Origin: DATLNF01 sp046590575
GTDB lineage: Bacteria; Actinomycetota; Actinomycetes; BP-191
Reading direction: 5' to 3'
Length of the DNA stretch: 13,511 nt
Assembly (NCBI GenBank): GCA_046590575.1
Contig: JBKJUS010000114.1
Coordinates: 1 to 13,511, forward strand
This document shows, in pieces, positions 7,105 to 13,511 of the stretch (its first letter is position 1; every line of letters begins with the position of its first letter). Below the pieces are notes generated by a model that was not told the DNA's origin, ran no database searches, and saw only the letters and a list, made by a program, of their open reading frames with translations. A program made the position numbers and the translations under genes.

Positions 7105-8445
7105 ATGACTGGCCCTCCTGCGCCCCGTGCCTTCGATGCTCACCACCCGCCGGACGCCGCACTCCTCGGGGACTGCGTGCACTGCGGCTTCTGCCTGCCG
7201 GCGTGTCCGACGTACACCCTGTGGGGCGAGGAGATGGACAGCCCGCGGGGTCGCATCGACCTGATGAAACAGGGCCTCGACGGCGAGCCGCTCAGCGCCA
7301 CGCTGGTCGGCCACTTCGACCAGTGCCTGGGCTGCATGGCCTGCGTGACCGCCTGCCCGTCGGGCGTGCAGTACGACAAGCTCATCGAGGCGACCCGCGC
7401 GCAGGTCGAGCGCCGCTACGAGCGCCCGCGGGCCGAGCGTCTAATCCGGGGGGTCATCTACGGGCTGTTCCCCTACCCGAGACGGCTGCGCGCACTTCGC
7501 GGACCGCTTCGTGCTTACCAGGCCGCGCGGATCGGCAGGCTGCTCGCGCGCAGCGGTCTGCTGGCCCGGCTGCCCGAGCCGATCCGGGCGATGGAGGCCC
7601 TGACACCGAGGCTCGGCAAGTACCAGCAACTCCCGGCGTACACCCGAGCGGCCAGCACCCGACGATGCACGGTCGGACTGCTCAGCGGCTGCGTGCAAGG
7701 CGTCTTCTTCCCCGACGTCAACGCCGCGACAGTCCGCGTGCTGACTGCTGAAGGATGCGACGTCGTGCTCCCGCGGCGGCAGGGCTGCTGCGGTGCCCTG
7801 TCCGCTCACGGCGGGCGAGAGGCCGAGGCCGTCAGATTTGCCAAGCAGGTCATCGAGGTTTTCGAACGGGCCGGCGTCGAGAAGATCGTCGTCAATGCGG
7901 CCGGCTGCGGCTCGAACCTCAAGGAGTACGGCCACCAACTGCGGGACGAGCCGGCGTGGGTGGCCCGCGCGCAAGCCCTTGCGGCAAAAGTACGTGACGT
8001 CACCGAGCTGCTCGACGAGCTCGGTCCAGTGGCCGAGCGGCACCCGCTGCCCATGACGGTGGCCTACCAGGACGCCTGCCACCTTGCGCACGCGCAGGGG
8101 GTCCGCGACCAACCACGACGGCTGCTCCGCGGAATCCCGGGAGTGGAGCTGCGGGAGATCTCCGAGCCCGAGATCTGCTGTGGCAGCGCAGGCACGTACA
8201 ACATCCTGCATCCCGGGCCGGCAGGTGAGCTAGGGGAACGCAAAGCGCTGGCCGTGCTTGCGACTGGTGCTGACCTGATGGTGACCGCGAATCCTGGCTG
8301 CTGGATGCAGGTGTCGACGGCGCTGGCCCGCATTGGTGAGCAGGTGCCTGTTGCCCACACCGTTCAGGTGCTCGACGCTTCTCTCCGCGGCCTGCCGGTC
8401 GAGGCCGTCCTCGACGCTGCCCGACGAACCGCCCGACCCAGCTGA
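7105..8445 (+). CDS. glcF: Glycolate oxidase iron-sulfur subunit GlcF
   Basis: A 446-residue protein with two 4Fe-4S ferredoxin motifs at the N terminus: C24-x2-C27-x2-C30-x3-C34-P and C74-x2-C77-x2-C80-x3-C84-P. Two cysteine-rich (CCG) domains follow: the first around SGCVQGVFFP (195-203) and RRQGCCGALSAHGG (224-237), the second around QDACHLAHAQGV (322-333) and EPEICCGSAGTYN (354-366). This is the architecture of GlcF and of related hydroxy-acid dehydrogenase electron-transfer subunits. It would carry electrons from GlcD/GlcE to quinone at the membrane. The ATG at 7105 follows the glcE stop directly, with GGAGG (7093-7097) 7 nt upstream. It is the last gene of the operon: the next gene is convergent and only 16 bp separate the two stop codons. 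I see no intrinsic terminator in that gap. Confidence 0.95.
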   Translation: MTGPPAPRAFDAHHPPDAALLGDCVHCGFCLPACPTYTLWGEEMDSPRGRIDLMKQGLDGEPLSATLVGHFDQCLGCMACVTACPSGVQYDKLIEATRAQVERRYERPRAERLIRGVIYGLFPYPRRLRALRGPLRAYQAARIGRLLARSGLLARLPEPIRAMEALTPRLGKYQQLPAYTRAASTRRCTVGLLSGCVQGVFFPDVNAATVRVLTAEGCDVVLPRRQGCCGALSAHGGREAEAVRFAKQVIEVFERAGVEKIVVNAAGCGSNLKEYGHQLRDEPAWVARAQALAAKVRDVTELLDELGPVAERHPLPMTVAYQDACHLAHAQGVRDQPRRLLRGIPGVELREISEPEICCGSAGTYNILHPGPAGELGERKALAVLATGADLMVTANPGCWMQVSTALARIGEQVPVAHTVQVLDASLRGLPVEAVLDAARRTARPS

Positions 8446-8461
8446 CGTCGCGACACGCTCG

Positions 8462-8926
8462 TTACCGGCGGGTGGCCTGGAGCGGCGTCCTCCCGTTGCT
8501 CAACCGGGGTGCGAGGAGCAGGAACAAGGCAGCGACGAACACGACGATGCCGGCTGCCTCGATGTTCAGGCTCGCACGGGCCAGCGGGGCCATGAGCCCG
8601 TCCTGATAGCCGAACAGGCTCACTTCGGTGCTCAGCAGCAGACCGCCGACGCTGGCCGCCATGTAAGCAGCGCCGGCGACCACGGTGACCACCCGGCGGT
8701 AGAAGACGACGGCAAGAGCGAGTCCGGCGCCGACGATGCTTTGCGCAAGGAACAGCGGCCCGATCGTCGGGATGAACCGGTAGGACTGGGACCAGAGGGA
8801 GGCGTGGATGTAGCTGGAGGACATGAGGAGCGCGGCCCCGGCCAGCACTACGCCGATGACAGCGGTCCGCCGGAGCACCGAGTCGTTCTTCGATACGCCG
8901 GTGGTGACGAGCTGGGTGGCAGTCAT
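8462..8926 (-). CDS. Four-TM hypothetical membrane protein
   Basis: A 154-residue protein with four hydrophobic segments at about 21-38, 52-76, 79-100 and 118-139, a short polar N terminus and a basic C-terminal tail. The segment YIHASLWSQSYRFIPTIGPL between TM1 and TM2 resembles a motif I recall from small uncharacterised actinobacterial membrane proteins; I cannot name a function. I chose the ATG at 8926 because protein-like hydrophobic sequence begins soon after it. The frame stays open further upstream to 9112, but that part is a charged, Arg-rich shadow of the methyltransferase. No strong ribosome binding site is visible. The gene follows the methyltransferase by 40 bp on the same strand and probably shares its transcript. 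Confidence 0.72.
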   Translation of the reverse strand: MTATQLVTTGVSKNDSVLRRTAVIGVVLAGAALLMSSSYIHASLWSQSYRFIPTIGPLFLAQSIVGAGLALAVVFYRRVVTVVAGAAYMAASVGGLLLSTEVSLFGYQDGLMAPLARASLNIEAAGIVVFVAALFLLLAPRLSNGRTPLQATRR

Positions 8927-8966
8927 GTGGTTGACCTGAGTTTCTCGTTGTCGATGCCGACCTTCT

Positions 8967-9791
8967 CTACCCATTCGTTGGGCGCACAGGTGGGGATTGG
9001 AGTTTGCCGCCGACGATGTGCCCATGACCCTGATCCGCCCTCGGCGTGATCGCCCCCGGCGGTAGCCGAAACACGGACACGTGTGATGGAGACTCGTCGG
9101 TGAACGGAGCATCAGCCCAGTCGGCGTGCCGGGACTCCAGCTCGAAGCCGGCCAACTGCGCCATCAGATCCAACTCGGCCGGCCAGATGTAGCGATGCGG
9201 GCTGCGGCCGAGCCGCGCCTGCGTGCCTTCGTCGAAGGTGAAGTGGTGCGAGACAACGTGCTGGTGCAGAACGTCGTAGGTGTCCAAGGCGATGCATCCA
9301 GGTTCGACACTCCAGACCGTCGCGTGCTGCCCAGGCGGAAGCTTGCGCAGCTCGGGGACCCACAGCTCGACAACAAACCGGCCACCTGGAAGGAGATGGC
9401 GCGCGGCATTGCGGAAGCACGCGACTTGTTCGGCCTGGGTCAGCAAGTTGGAGATCGTGTTGTAGACGAGATAGACGAGCAGGTACTCGCCCGGCGCTCG
9501 GACGGTGGTCATGTCGCCGACAACCACTGGGATCGTCGCGGCGTCGATCTTCGTACGAAGCCGGTCGATCATCGGGCGAGACAGCTCGATGCCTGTCACT
9601 GGTACGCCGCGCTGCGCGAGAGGGATCGCGACCCGCCCGGTGCCGATCGCGAACTCCAGTGCTCGGCCGTCACCCGCCAGCTCGGCAAGCCGATCGACGG
9701 TTGGCCGCAGGACCTCGGGAGCGAACATGCCTGCTCCGGGAGTGTCGTACCGCTCAGCCGCGTCGACGTCCCAAACGTCCTCCGATCGCAT
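8967..9791 (-). CDS. Class I SAM-dependent methyltransferase
   Basis: A 274-residue protein with a Rossmann-type SAM-binding domain. Motif I is ALEFAIGTGRVAIPLA (44-59). The acidic residue at the end of beta2 is in GIELS (E69). VVGDMTT (91-97) is the motif II region, and LLPGGRFVVELW (133-144) is the post-III strand. The middle part (VYNTISNLLTQAEQVACFRN) is typical for small-molecule methyltransferases of the Methyltransf_25/ubiE-like group. The substrate cannot be told. The start is ATG 9791; no Shine-Dalgarno precedes it, so translation may be leaderless or weak. The 119-bp gap to the divergent plus-strand gene must hold its promoter. About 25 Gly/Pro/Arg-rich residues at the C terminus lie past the recognisable domain. 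Confidence 0.88.
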   Translation of the reverse strand: MRSEDVWDVDAAERYDTPGAGMFAPEVLRPTVDRLAELAGDGRALEFAIGTGRVAIPLAQRGVPVTGIELSRPMIDRLRTKIDAATIPVVVGDMTTVRAPGEYLLVYLVYNTISNLLTQAEQVACFRNAARHLLPGGRFVVELWVPELRKLPPGQHATVWSVEPGCIALDTYDVLHQHVVSHHFTFDEGTQARLGRSPHRYIWPAELDLMAQLAGFELESRHADWADAPFTDESPSHVSVFRLPPGAITPRADQGHGHIVGGKLQSPPVRPTNG

Positions 9792-9858
9792 AGCGCGAAT
9801 GATGGAACGAGCGCGTGCCCGGGTCGACCGGATTGGTCAAGCCGACGCCCCTCACCAC

Positions 9859-9885
9859 GTTTAAGCTGCTTGACCCTCAGGGAAT
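9859..9885 (+). promoter_or_regulatory. Candidate SigB/SigF-type promoter
   Basis: GTTT (9859-9862), a 17-bp spacer, and GGGAAT (9880-9885) resemble the actinobacterial general-stress sigma-factor consensus GTTT-N15-17-GGGTAT/GGGAAT. The predicted transcript start, near 9892, is about 20 nt before the ATG at 9911 of the heptad-repeat gene and leaves room for AGGAGGG (9899-9905). The match is by eye, with no expression evidence. Confidence 0.4.
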
Positions 9886-9910
9886 ATCGGCAGGCGTGAG
9901 GAGGGTGACC

Positions 9911-10522
9911 ATGAAGCCGCAACCGGCATCCCAAGTCGAGGGCAGTAACTCGATCCAAGGTGGGCGCAGTCTGCCCCGTGAACGTGCCGACGACGACCGC
10001 AAAGCCTGGCTCGACGAACGGGAACGCGAACAACGGCAGCGGGCTGCCGCCGCCGAGGCGCGTGACCGGGCCGCGGACACTCGCGACCGAGTCGCCGACG
10101 CTCGGGATGTCGAGGCGGATCGACGTGACGCCGAAGCCGCTCGAATTGACGTCGACGTGCAAGCCCTGCTCCGCAGGGCCCTGGACCGAGACATGGCGGC
10201 AGAAGGCCGCGACCGGGCGGCGGAATCCAGGGATCGCGCCGCGGAGATCGCTGACCCAGACGCCAGCACGATGACGGTGGCGCATCGCGCGCTCAGCGAA
10301 GTGGACCGCTTTGCGTCTGGAGTGGATAGGGATCTCAGCGCCGGTGACCGCGCGGATCTAGTCGGATCCCGGGCACGCGCCGCGGCGCGGCAGGAGCACG
10401 CGGTCGAGCAGCGGCAGGACAGTGCCCTGGATCGGGTGCAGTCCGAGGCTGACCGGTTCGACGCCCGCGCCGACAGGCAGCAGCCCGTGAGGCAGTTCGC
10501 GGAAGAAGGACGATCGCCCTAG
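9911..10522 (+). CDS. Charged helical heptad-repeat protein
   Basis: A 203-residue, highly charged protein with almost no hydrophobic core. Residues 50-78 are tandem seven-residue units of the form RDRAADT, RDRVADA, RDVEADR, RDAEAAR. Further units follow at 100-113 (RDRAAES, RDRAAEI), and a looser Arg/Asp/Ala-rich helix runs from 135 to 192. Such repeats predict a long, regularly charged alpha helix or coiled coil. From general knowledge, similar RDRxAD repeats occur in actinobacterial proteins, sometimes ahead of a GGDEF diguanylate-cyclase domain; no such domain follows here. There is no signal peptide and no TM segment. I chose ATG 9911 because AGGAGGG (9899-9905) is ideally spaced. Longer in-frame starts exist upstream (ATG at 9815) but lack a site. 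The function is unknown; a scaffold or stress-related role is only a guess. Confidence 0.8.
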   Translation: MKPQPASQVEGSNSIQGGRSLPRERADDDRKAWLDEREREQRQRAAAAEARDRAADTRDRVADARDVEADRRDAEAARIDVDVQALLRRALDRDMAAEGRDRAAESRDRAAEIADPDASTMTVAHRALSEVDRFASGVDRDLSAGDRADLVGSRARAAARQEHAVEQRQDSALDRVQSEADRFDARADRQQPVRQFAEEGRSP

Positions 10523-10533
10523 CCTCACCCGCG
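10496..10533 (+). promoter_or_regulatory. Candidate leaderless promoter of the DUF3052 gene
   Basis: TAGCCT (10520-10525) lies 7 nt before the GTG start at 10533, the usual distance for a -10 element giving a leaderless mRNA. A weak -35-like TTCGCG (10496-10501) is 18 bp upstream. No Shine-Dalgarno sits within 15 nt of the GTG, which is consistent with leaderless translation. The element overlaps the stop codon of the preceding gene, so both co-transcription and an own promoter are possible. Confidence 0.35.
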
Positions 10534-10940
10534 TGACCGTCGGCTATTCGGGGACGCCGTTGGCGACCAAGCTCGGGATCCGGGCCGGTGCTCGACTGCT
10601 CCTCGTCAATGCGCCGAAGAATTTCGACGCGCTCCTCGACCCGATGCCGGATGACGTTCGCCTACTGCAACGGACCACTCGGGCCGACGTCGTGGTCTGT
10701 TTCGTCACGACGTACGCCGAGATCCGTCGTCGCTTCGATGCGCTGGCCAACGCGGTCTTCCCGGCCGGCGGCCTGTGGTTTGCCTGGCCGAAACGTGCCT
10801 CCGGACTGCCCACCGACGTCACCGAAGACGTCATCCGGGACCACGCGGTCGCCACCGGGCTGGTCGACAACAAGGTATGCGCGATCGACCCGACCTGGTC
10901 GGCACTGCGCATCGTGCACCGACGGGAGAACCGCCTGTGA
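10533..10940 (+). CDS. DUF3052 family protein
   Basis: A 135-residue protein matching DUF3052 along its full length. The N terminus GYSGTPLATKLGI is characteristic, followed by LLLVNAPKNFDALL, the central VVVCFVTTYAEIRRRF, GGLWFAWPKRASGLPTDVTE, and GLVDNKVCAIDPTWSALRIVHRR at the C terminus. The family is common in bacteria and has no assigned biochemical function that I know of. The start is GTG 10533, where the family N terminus begins. There is no Shine-Dalgarno sequence. It starts 10 bp after the heptad-repeat gene and its stop overlaps the GTG of the next gene by 4 bp (10937-10940), so it is translationally coupled to the FAD oxidoreductase. Confidence 0.9.
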   Translation: MTVGYSGTPLATKLGIRAGARLLLVNAPKNFDALLDPMPDDVRLLQRTTRADVVVCFVTTYAEIRRRFDALANAVFPAGGLWFAWPKRASGLPTDVTEDVIRDHAVATGLVDNKVCAIDPTWSALRIVHRRENRL

Positions 10941-12496
10941 ACGCGCCCGAACTGCCAACGCGCGCCGACGTCGCCGTCATCGGCGCCGGTCACAACGGGC
11001 TTGTCGCGGCCACGCTGCTTGCGCGTGCGGGCCTGTCGGTCGTCGTACTCGAGGGGGCCGAAGTCGTCGGCGGGGCCTGTCGCACAGAGCGGCCGTTCCC
11101 GAAGGCGCCCAACCTGCAAGCCTCCACCGGCGCCTACCTGCTCGGCCTGATGCCGCCGGAGCTACTGCGAACTCTCGACGTCGAGCTGCCCCTGCTGCGG
11201 CGCGACCCCCACTACTTCCTGCCGACCTTCGGGTCGCGGCACCTGCTGTTCGGCTCCGACCGCGGTGCGCTGCGCCGGCAGTTCGAGGACTTCTTCTCCC
11301 CCGCCGACTGGGCCGCCGATGTCGCCCTGCAGGCCGAGCTCGACGCCCTGCGCAGCGATCTGGCACCAGCATGGCTCACCGAGCCATGCTCGGTGGAGGA
11401 CACCGCCGAGCGCTTCGTACGACCAGCGTTACGCGACGCATTTGTCGACCTCTGCCGCGGCTCGGTCGCCGACTACCTCGGTCGGTTCGACTTCGCGAGC
11501 GACCTGGTCGTGGCGATGTACGCCGTGACCGATGGGCTCTCTGGCCTCGCCGCCGGACCGGATACCCCCGGTACGGGCCACAACTTCCTCGTACACAACA
11601 TGTGCCGGCTGCCGTCGTCTGAGGGCACGTGGATGATCGTGCGCGGCGGAATGGGGACGGTCACCCGCACCTTCGCCGACCTTGCGCGCGCGGCCGGTGT
11701 TCGCATCGTCACCGAAGCGTCGGTAGCAGCGATCACGAATGCCAACGGGGCCGTCGACGGCATCGCTTTGTCCGACGGACGGACTGTCTCCACGCGCGTA
11801 GTTCTCGGAGCGTGCGACCCGTTCCGGCTGCGCGGACTCGTCGGCGGCTCGCTGAGCGCTGAAGTGGACAAGCTCCTCGACCGGGCCCGACGACCGGGCG
11901 CGACGTTAAAGGTGAACCTCGCGCTGAGCGGCCTGCCGGCCTTCACCAGCCTGCCGACCGAGCAGGGTCAGCACAGTGCCACGATCCACCTGCTGCCCCA
12001 GGTCGACGACGTGATGGGTGCCGTCCGAGCAATGTGGGCCGACGTCGAGGCCGGTCGGCTGCCCGCCTTCCCGACGATCGAGTGGTACATCCACTCCACC
12101 GCCGACCCGTCACTACAAGACGAGGAGGGCCGGCACACCGCCGCGCTCTTCGTGCAGAGCGTGCCCTACCAACCGGCTGGTTCCTCCTGGGACGTCGAGC
12201 TCCCGGCGTACGTCGAGCATCTACTGACGCTTTGCGACCGGTTCGCGCCGGGGTCCAGCGACCTCGTGGTCGACACCTTCGCCCTCCCCCCGCCTGCGAT
12301 CGAAGCGCACTTCGGCATCACCGGCGGGCACATCCACCACATCGACAACACGGTGTCCTTTGCCGACCGGATGCCGTACGCCGCCGGGTTACCCGGCCTC
12401 TACGCCGGCAGCGCGGGCTGCCACCCAGCGGGATCGGTCATCGGCGCCGCCGGCCACAACGCAGCCCAGCGCATCCTCGCGGACCTCGGTCTGTAG
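10937..12496 (+). CDS. FAD-dependent oxidoreductase, PYROXD2/phytoene-desaturase-like
   Basis: A 519-residue flavoprotein. The N-terminal dinucleotide-binding fold is DVAVIGAGHNGLVAATLLA (11-29; GxGxxG at 16-21), ending with the acidic E39 that binds the adenosine ribose. VVGGACRTERPFP follows, as in CrtI-type enzymes. The C-terminal FAD clamp is GLYAGSAGCHPAGSVIGAAG (486-505), typical of the PYROXD2-like subgroup of the amine-oxidase/phytoene-desaturase superfamily. The substrate is unknown. No other carotenoid gene (crtB, crtE) lies nearby, so calling it a phytoene desaturase would go too far. The start is GTG 10937, overlapping the DUF3052 stop, with GGGAG (10924-10928) 8 nt upstream. The frame is open further upstream, inside the DUF3052 gene, but nothing family-like is encoded there. 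Confidence 0.92.
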   Translation: MNAPELPTRADVAVIGAGHNGLVAATLLARAGLSVVVLEGAEVVGGACRTERPFPKAPNLQASTGAYLLGLMPPELLRTLDVELPLLRRDPHYFLPTFGSRHLLFGSDRGALRRQFEDFFSPADWAADVALQAELDALRSDLAPAWLTEPCSVEDTAERFVRPALRDAFVDLCRGSVADYLGRFDFASDLVVAMYAVTDGLSGLAAGPDTPGTGHNFLVHNMCRLPSSEGTWMIVRGGMGTVTRTFADLARAAGVRIVTEASVAAITNANGAVDGIALSDGRTVSTRVVLGACDPFRLRGLVGGSLSAEVDKLLDRARRPGATLKVNLALSGLPAFTSLPTEQGQHSATIHLLPQVDDVMGAVRAMWADVEAGRLPAFPTIEWYIHSTADPSLQDEEGRHTAALFVQSVPYQPAGSSWDVELPAYVEHLLTLCDRFAPGSSDLVVDTFALPPPAIEAHFGITGGHIHHIDNTVSFADRMPYAAGLPGLYAGSAGCHPAGSVIGAAGHNAAQRILADLGL

Positions 12497-12519
12497 CGTC
12501 GGCCGCCTGCCCGCTGAGC

Positions 12520-12614
12520 CCCACCCCTCGCCACTTCACCCACTCAATCCACCGAGAACCGACATAACTAGCCCAAATCCGGTGGTTTTGGTGGGTGAAG
12601 TCGCGAGGGGTGGG
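12520..12614. repeat. Nested inverted repeat between convergent genes
   Basis: The left arm at 12520-12543 and the right arm at 12591-12614 are reverse complements over 24 bp with one mismatch (cgcc versus cgcg). A second pair inside, ccaccg (12549-12554) with cggtgg (12580-12585), extends the fold and leaves a small AT-richer loop. The structure lies between the FAD oxidoreductase stop (12496, plus) and the BNR gene stop (12650, minus). It could serve as a bidirectional terminator. There is no clear T run, so this role is inferred from position. Confidence 0.7.
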
Positions 12615-12645
12615 TGAAGTCGCGAGGGTGGGTGAAGTCGCGGGG
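12591..12645. repeat. Three tandem copies of an 18-19 bp unit
   Basis: The unit gtgggtgaagtcgcgagggg occurs at 12591-12610, 12610-12628 (last base trimmed) and 12628-12645 (A replaced by G near the end). The period is 19 then 18 bp, with the copies sharing a border base. A fourth, inverted copy with one mismatch is the left arm at 12524-12543. There are no spacers, so this is not a CRISPR array. Confidence 0.85.
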
Positions 12646-12649
12646 CTGG

Positions 12650-13465
12650 CTAACGGCCGGCTAGCTCCTTGTCGAACTTCTTCAGGAGACCGCGACCCCT
12701 CGTCTGACGCACGATGAGCGCGCGATCGGCCCGTTCGTTGCGCGAGCACTCGACGTCGAGGCAGCCGTCGGCGACCGCAGCCAACACCCGTCCCTTGCCG
12801 TCGATGATGACGTCGTTGAAGTCGAGCAGGTTGCGGGTGTTGCCCGTGCACAGGACTCCCGACGTGCAGATCGCGCCGACCTGGATGGGGCTGCCTGGCG
12901 TGGCGTTGACCGTCTTCCAGGTGCGCCCGCCGTCGTAGGTGAAAGCGGTGTAGAGGCGCCACACGCCGTCGAAGGTGTTGACCTGGTCGTCACCCGCGGT
13001 AGGTGTGCCGAGGAAAGCCACCGCAGCTCGGTCACCGTCGCCGGCGATCGTCGTCACGAACTTGGTGTTGCGGATCCCGAACTCCCGACCAAGCTGGGTC
13101 GGCTTGGTCCAGGTCTTACCCTTGTCTCGGCTGACCGCCGCCATCGGCGGTCCACCGGCGTCGGTGCGCTTGCCGCCTTCGCGGCCGCCGTAGGCGAAGT
13201 ACACAGTTCCGTCCGAGGCCGCCGCCATCGACGGGTGGCCGGCGTTGCCGGACAGGCTGTCGGGGATGTAGCGCAGCTCCCAGCTCAGCCCGTTGTTCTC
13301 ACTGACCGCGGTGGCTTGCCCGGGACGGCCCAGTGGATTGAACGGACCCGTCACGAACGAGCTGGTGCCCTTGTCGCACTGGGTCGGCGGGAGGTAGATG
13401 GTGCCGTCGGGCGCAGACTTAAGGTGGCCGAAGAGCCCGCTGCAGTTGCTGCCCGACGGCACCAT
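12650..13465 (-). CDS. BNR/Asp-box sialidase-fold protein, 5' end lost
   Basis: The readable frame is 271 codons and gives a beta-propeller-type protein with three Asp boxes (S/T-x-D-x-G-x-T-W): SENNGLSW (55-62, degenerate), SRDKGKTW (112-119) and TYDGGRTW (176-183). The spacing suits a sialidase/neuraminidase-like propeller; sialidase activity is not implied, because none of the catalytic Arg triad can be assigned. GHLKSAPDGTIYLPP (14-28) is the kind of blade sequence seen in exported actinobacterial BNR proteins. Cys pairs near 200-206 and 235-240 would fit an exported protein. The 5' end is not real: the ATG at 13465 lies in the inverted copy of the gene's own sequence (13451-13511), with an in-frame stop just before it. 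Genuine coding probably extends only to about 13450; the signal peptide and first blades are missing. Confidence 0.78.
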   Translation of the reverse strand: MVPSGSNCSGLFGHLKSAPDGTIYLPPTQCDKGTSSFVTGPFNPLGRPGQATAVSENNGLSWELRYIPDSLSGNAGHPSMAAASDGTVYFAYGGREGGKRTDAGGPPMAAVSRDKGKTWTKPTQLGREFGIRNTKFVTTIAGDGDRAAVAFLGTPTAGDDQVNTFDGVWRLYTAFTYDGGRTWKTVNATPGSPIQVGAICTSGVLCTGNTRNLLDFNDVIIDGKGRVLAAVADGCLDVECSRNERADRALIVRQTRGRGLLKKFDKELAGR

Positions 13466-13511
13466 CTACCTCCCGCCGACCCAGTGCGACAAGGGCACCA
13501 GCTCGTTCGTG
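13352..13511. repeat. Perfect 61-bp inverted duplication at window end
   Basis: Bases 13352-13412 and 13451-13511 are exact reverse complements over 61 bp, with a 38-bp spacer (13413-13450). The right arm stops only because the window does. Both arms encode the same peptide, DGTIYLPPTQCDKGTSSFV, on opposite strands. A coding segment folded back onto itself in this way is best explained by a chimeric join at a contig end; a true inverted duplication is the alternative. Confidence 0.95.

Noticed and set aside
9126..9899. Plus-strand open frame opposite the methyltransferase
   Set aside because: The minus strand carries the SAM-binding motifs; this frame has none.
10588..11622. Plus-strand open frame overlapping DUF3052 and the FAD oxidoreductase
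   Set aside because: Arg/Ser-rich out-of-frame reading of two recognised genes.
10937..12496. Calling the FAD oxidoreductase a phytoene desaturase (crtI)
   Set aside because: It has only the general superfamily motifs and no carotenoid genes are adjacent; the C-terminal motif looks PYROXD2-like.
12591..12645. Tandem repeats as a CRISPR array
   Set aside because: The 18-19 bp units are contiguous with no unique spacers, and no cas gene is present.
13352..13511. Terminal inverted repeats of an insertion sequence or a hairpin telomere
   Set aside because: The arms are coding sequence of the BNR gene, with no transposase or terminal motif, so a fold-back chimera is simpler.

Overview
The window is high-GC DNA with GTG starts, 4-bp stop/start overlaps and several genes without a clear Shine-Dalgarno. 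Together with the protein families present (DUF3052, an AceB-type malate synthase beside GlcDEF, RDR-type heptad-repeat proteins) this points to an actinobacterium. The genus cannot be fixed from this sequence alone.

Layout. (1) 1-660: a tRNA-Arg(CCG) gene with encoded CCA, followed within about 5 bp by the decayed right half of an IS481-family element (minus strand, frameshifted). (2) 661-2374: a non-coding stretch, a small cupin gene, a gap holding two perfect hairpin or palindrome elements, and a GNAT acetyltransferase gene. (3) 2429-8445: a tightly packed five-gene operon, glcG-like / malate synthase A / glcD / glcE / glcF. GlcDEF would oxidise glycolate to glyoxylate, and malate synthase would condense glyoxylate with acetyl-CoA to give malate; GlcG is the small HbpS/GlcG-family companion. 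No dedicated regulator or glycolate transporter gene is in the window. (4) 8462-9791 (minus): a four-TM membrane protein and a SAM-dependent methyltransferase, convergent with glcF. (5) 9911-12496 (plus): an unusual all-helical heptad-repeat protein, a DUF3052 protein and a PYROXD2/CrtI-like FAD oxidoreductase. The last two are translationally coupled. (6) 12497-12650: a nested inverted repeat plus a three-copy 18-19 bp tandem repeat between convergent genes. (7) 12650-13450 (minus): a BNR/Asp-box sialidase-fold protein, cut at its 5' end.

The last 160 bases contain a perfect 61-bp inverted duplication around a 38-bp spacer. It destroys the reading frame of the BNR gene and runs to the last base of the window. 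It is most easily read as a fold-back chimera at a contig end, although a real inverted duplication is not excluded. Any start codon proposed for that gene is unreliable.

No clearly new multi-gene system is evident. The best leads are the stand-alone heptad-repeat protein with a candidate stress-sigma promoter, the coupled DUF3052-flavoprotein pair, the use of malate synthase A inside a glycolate operon, and the repeat structure at 12520-12645.
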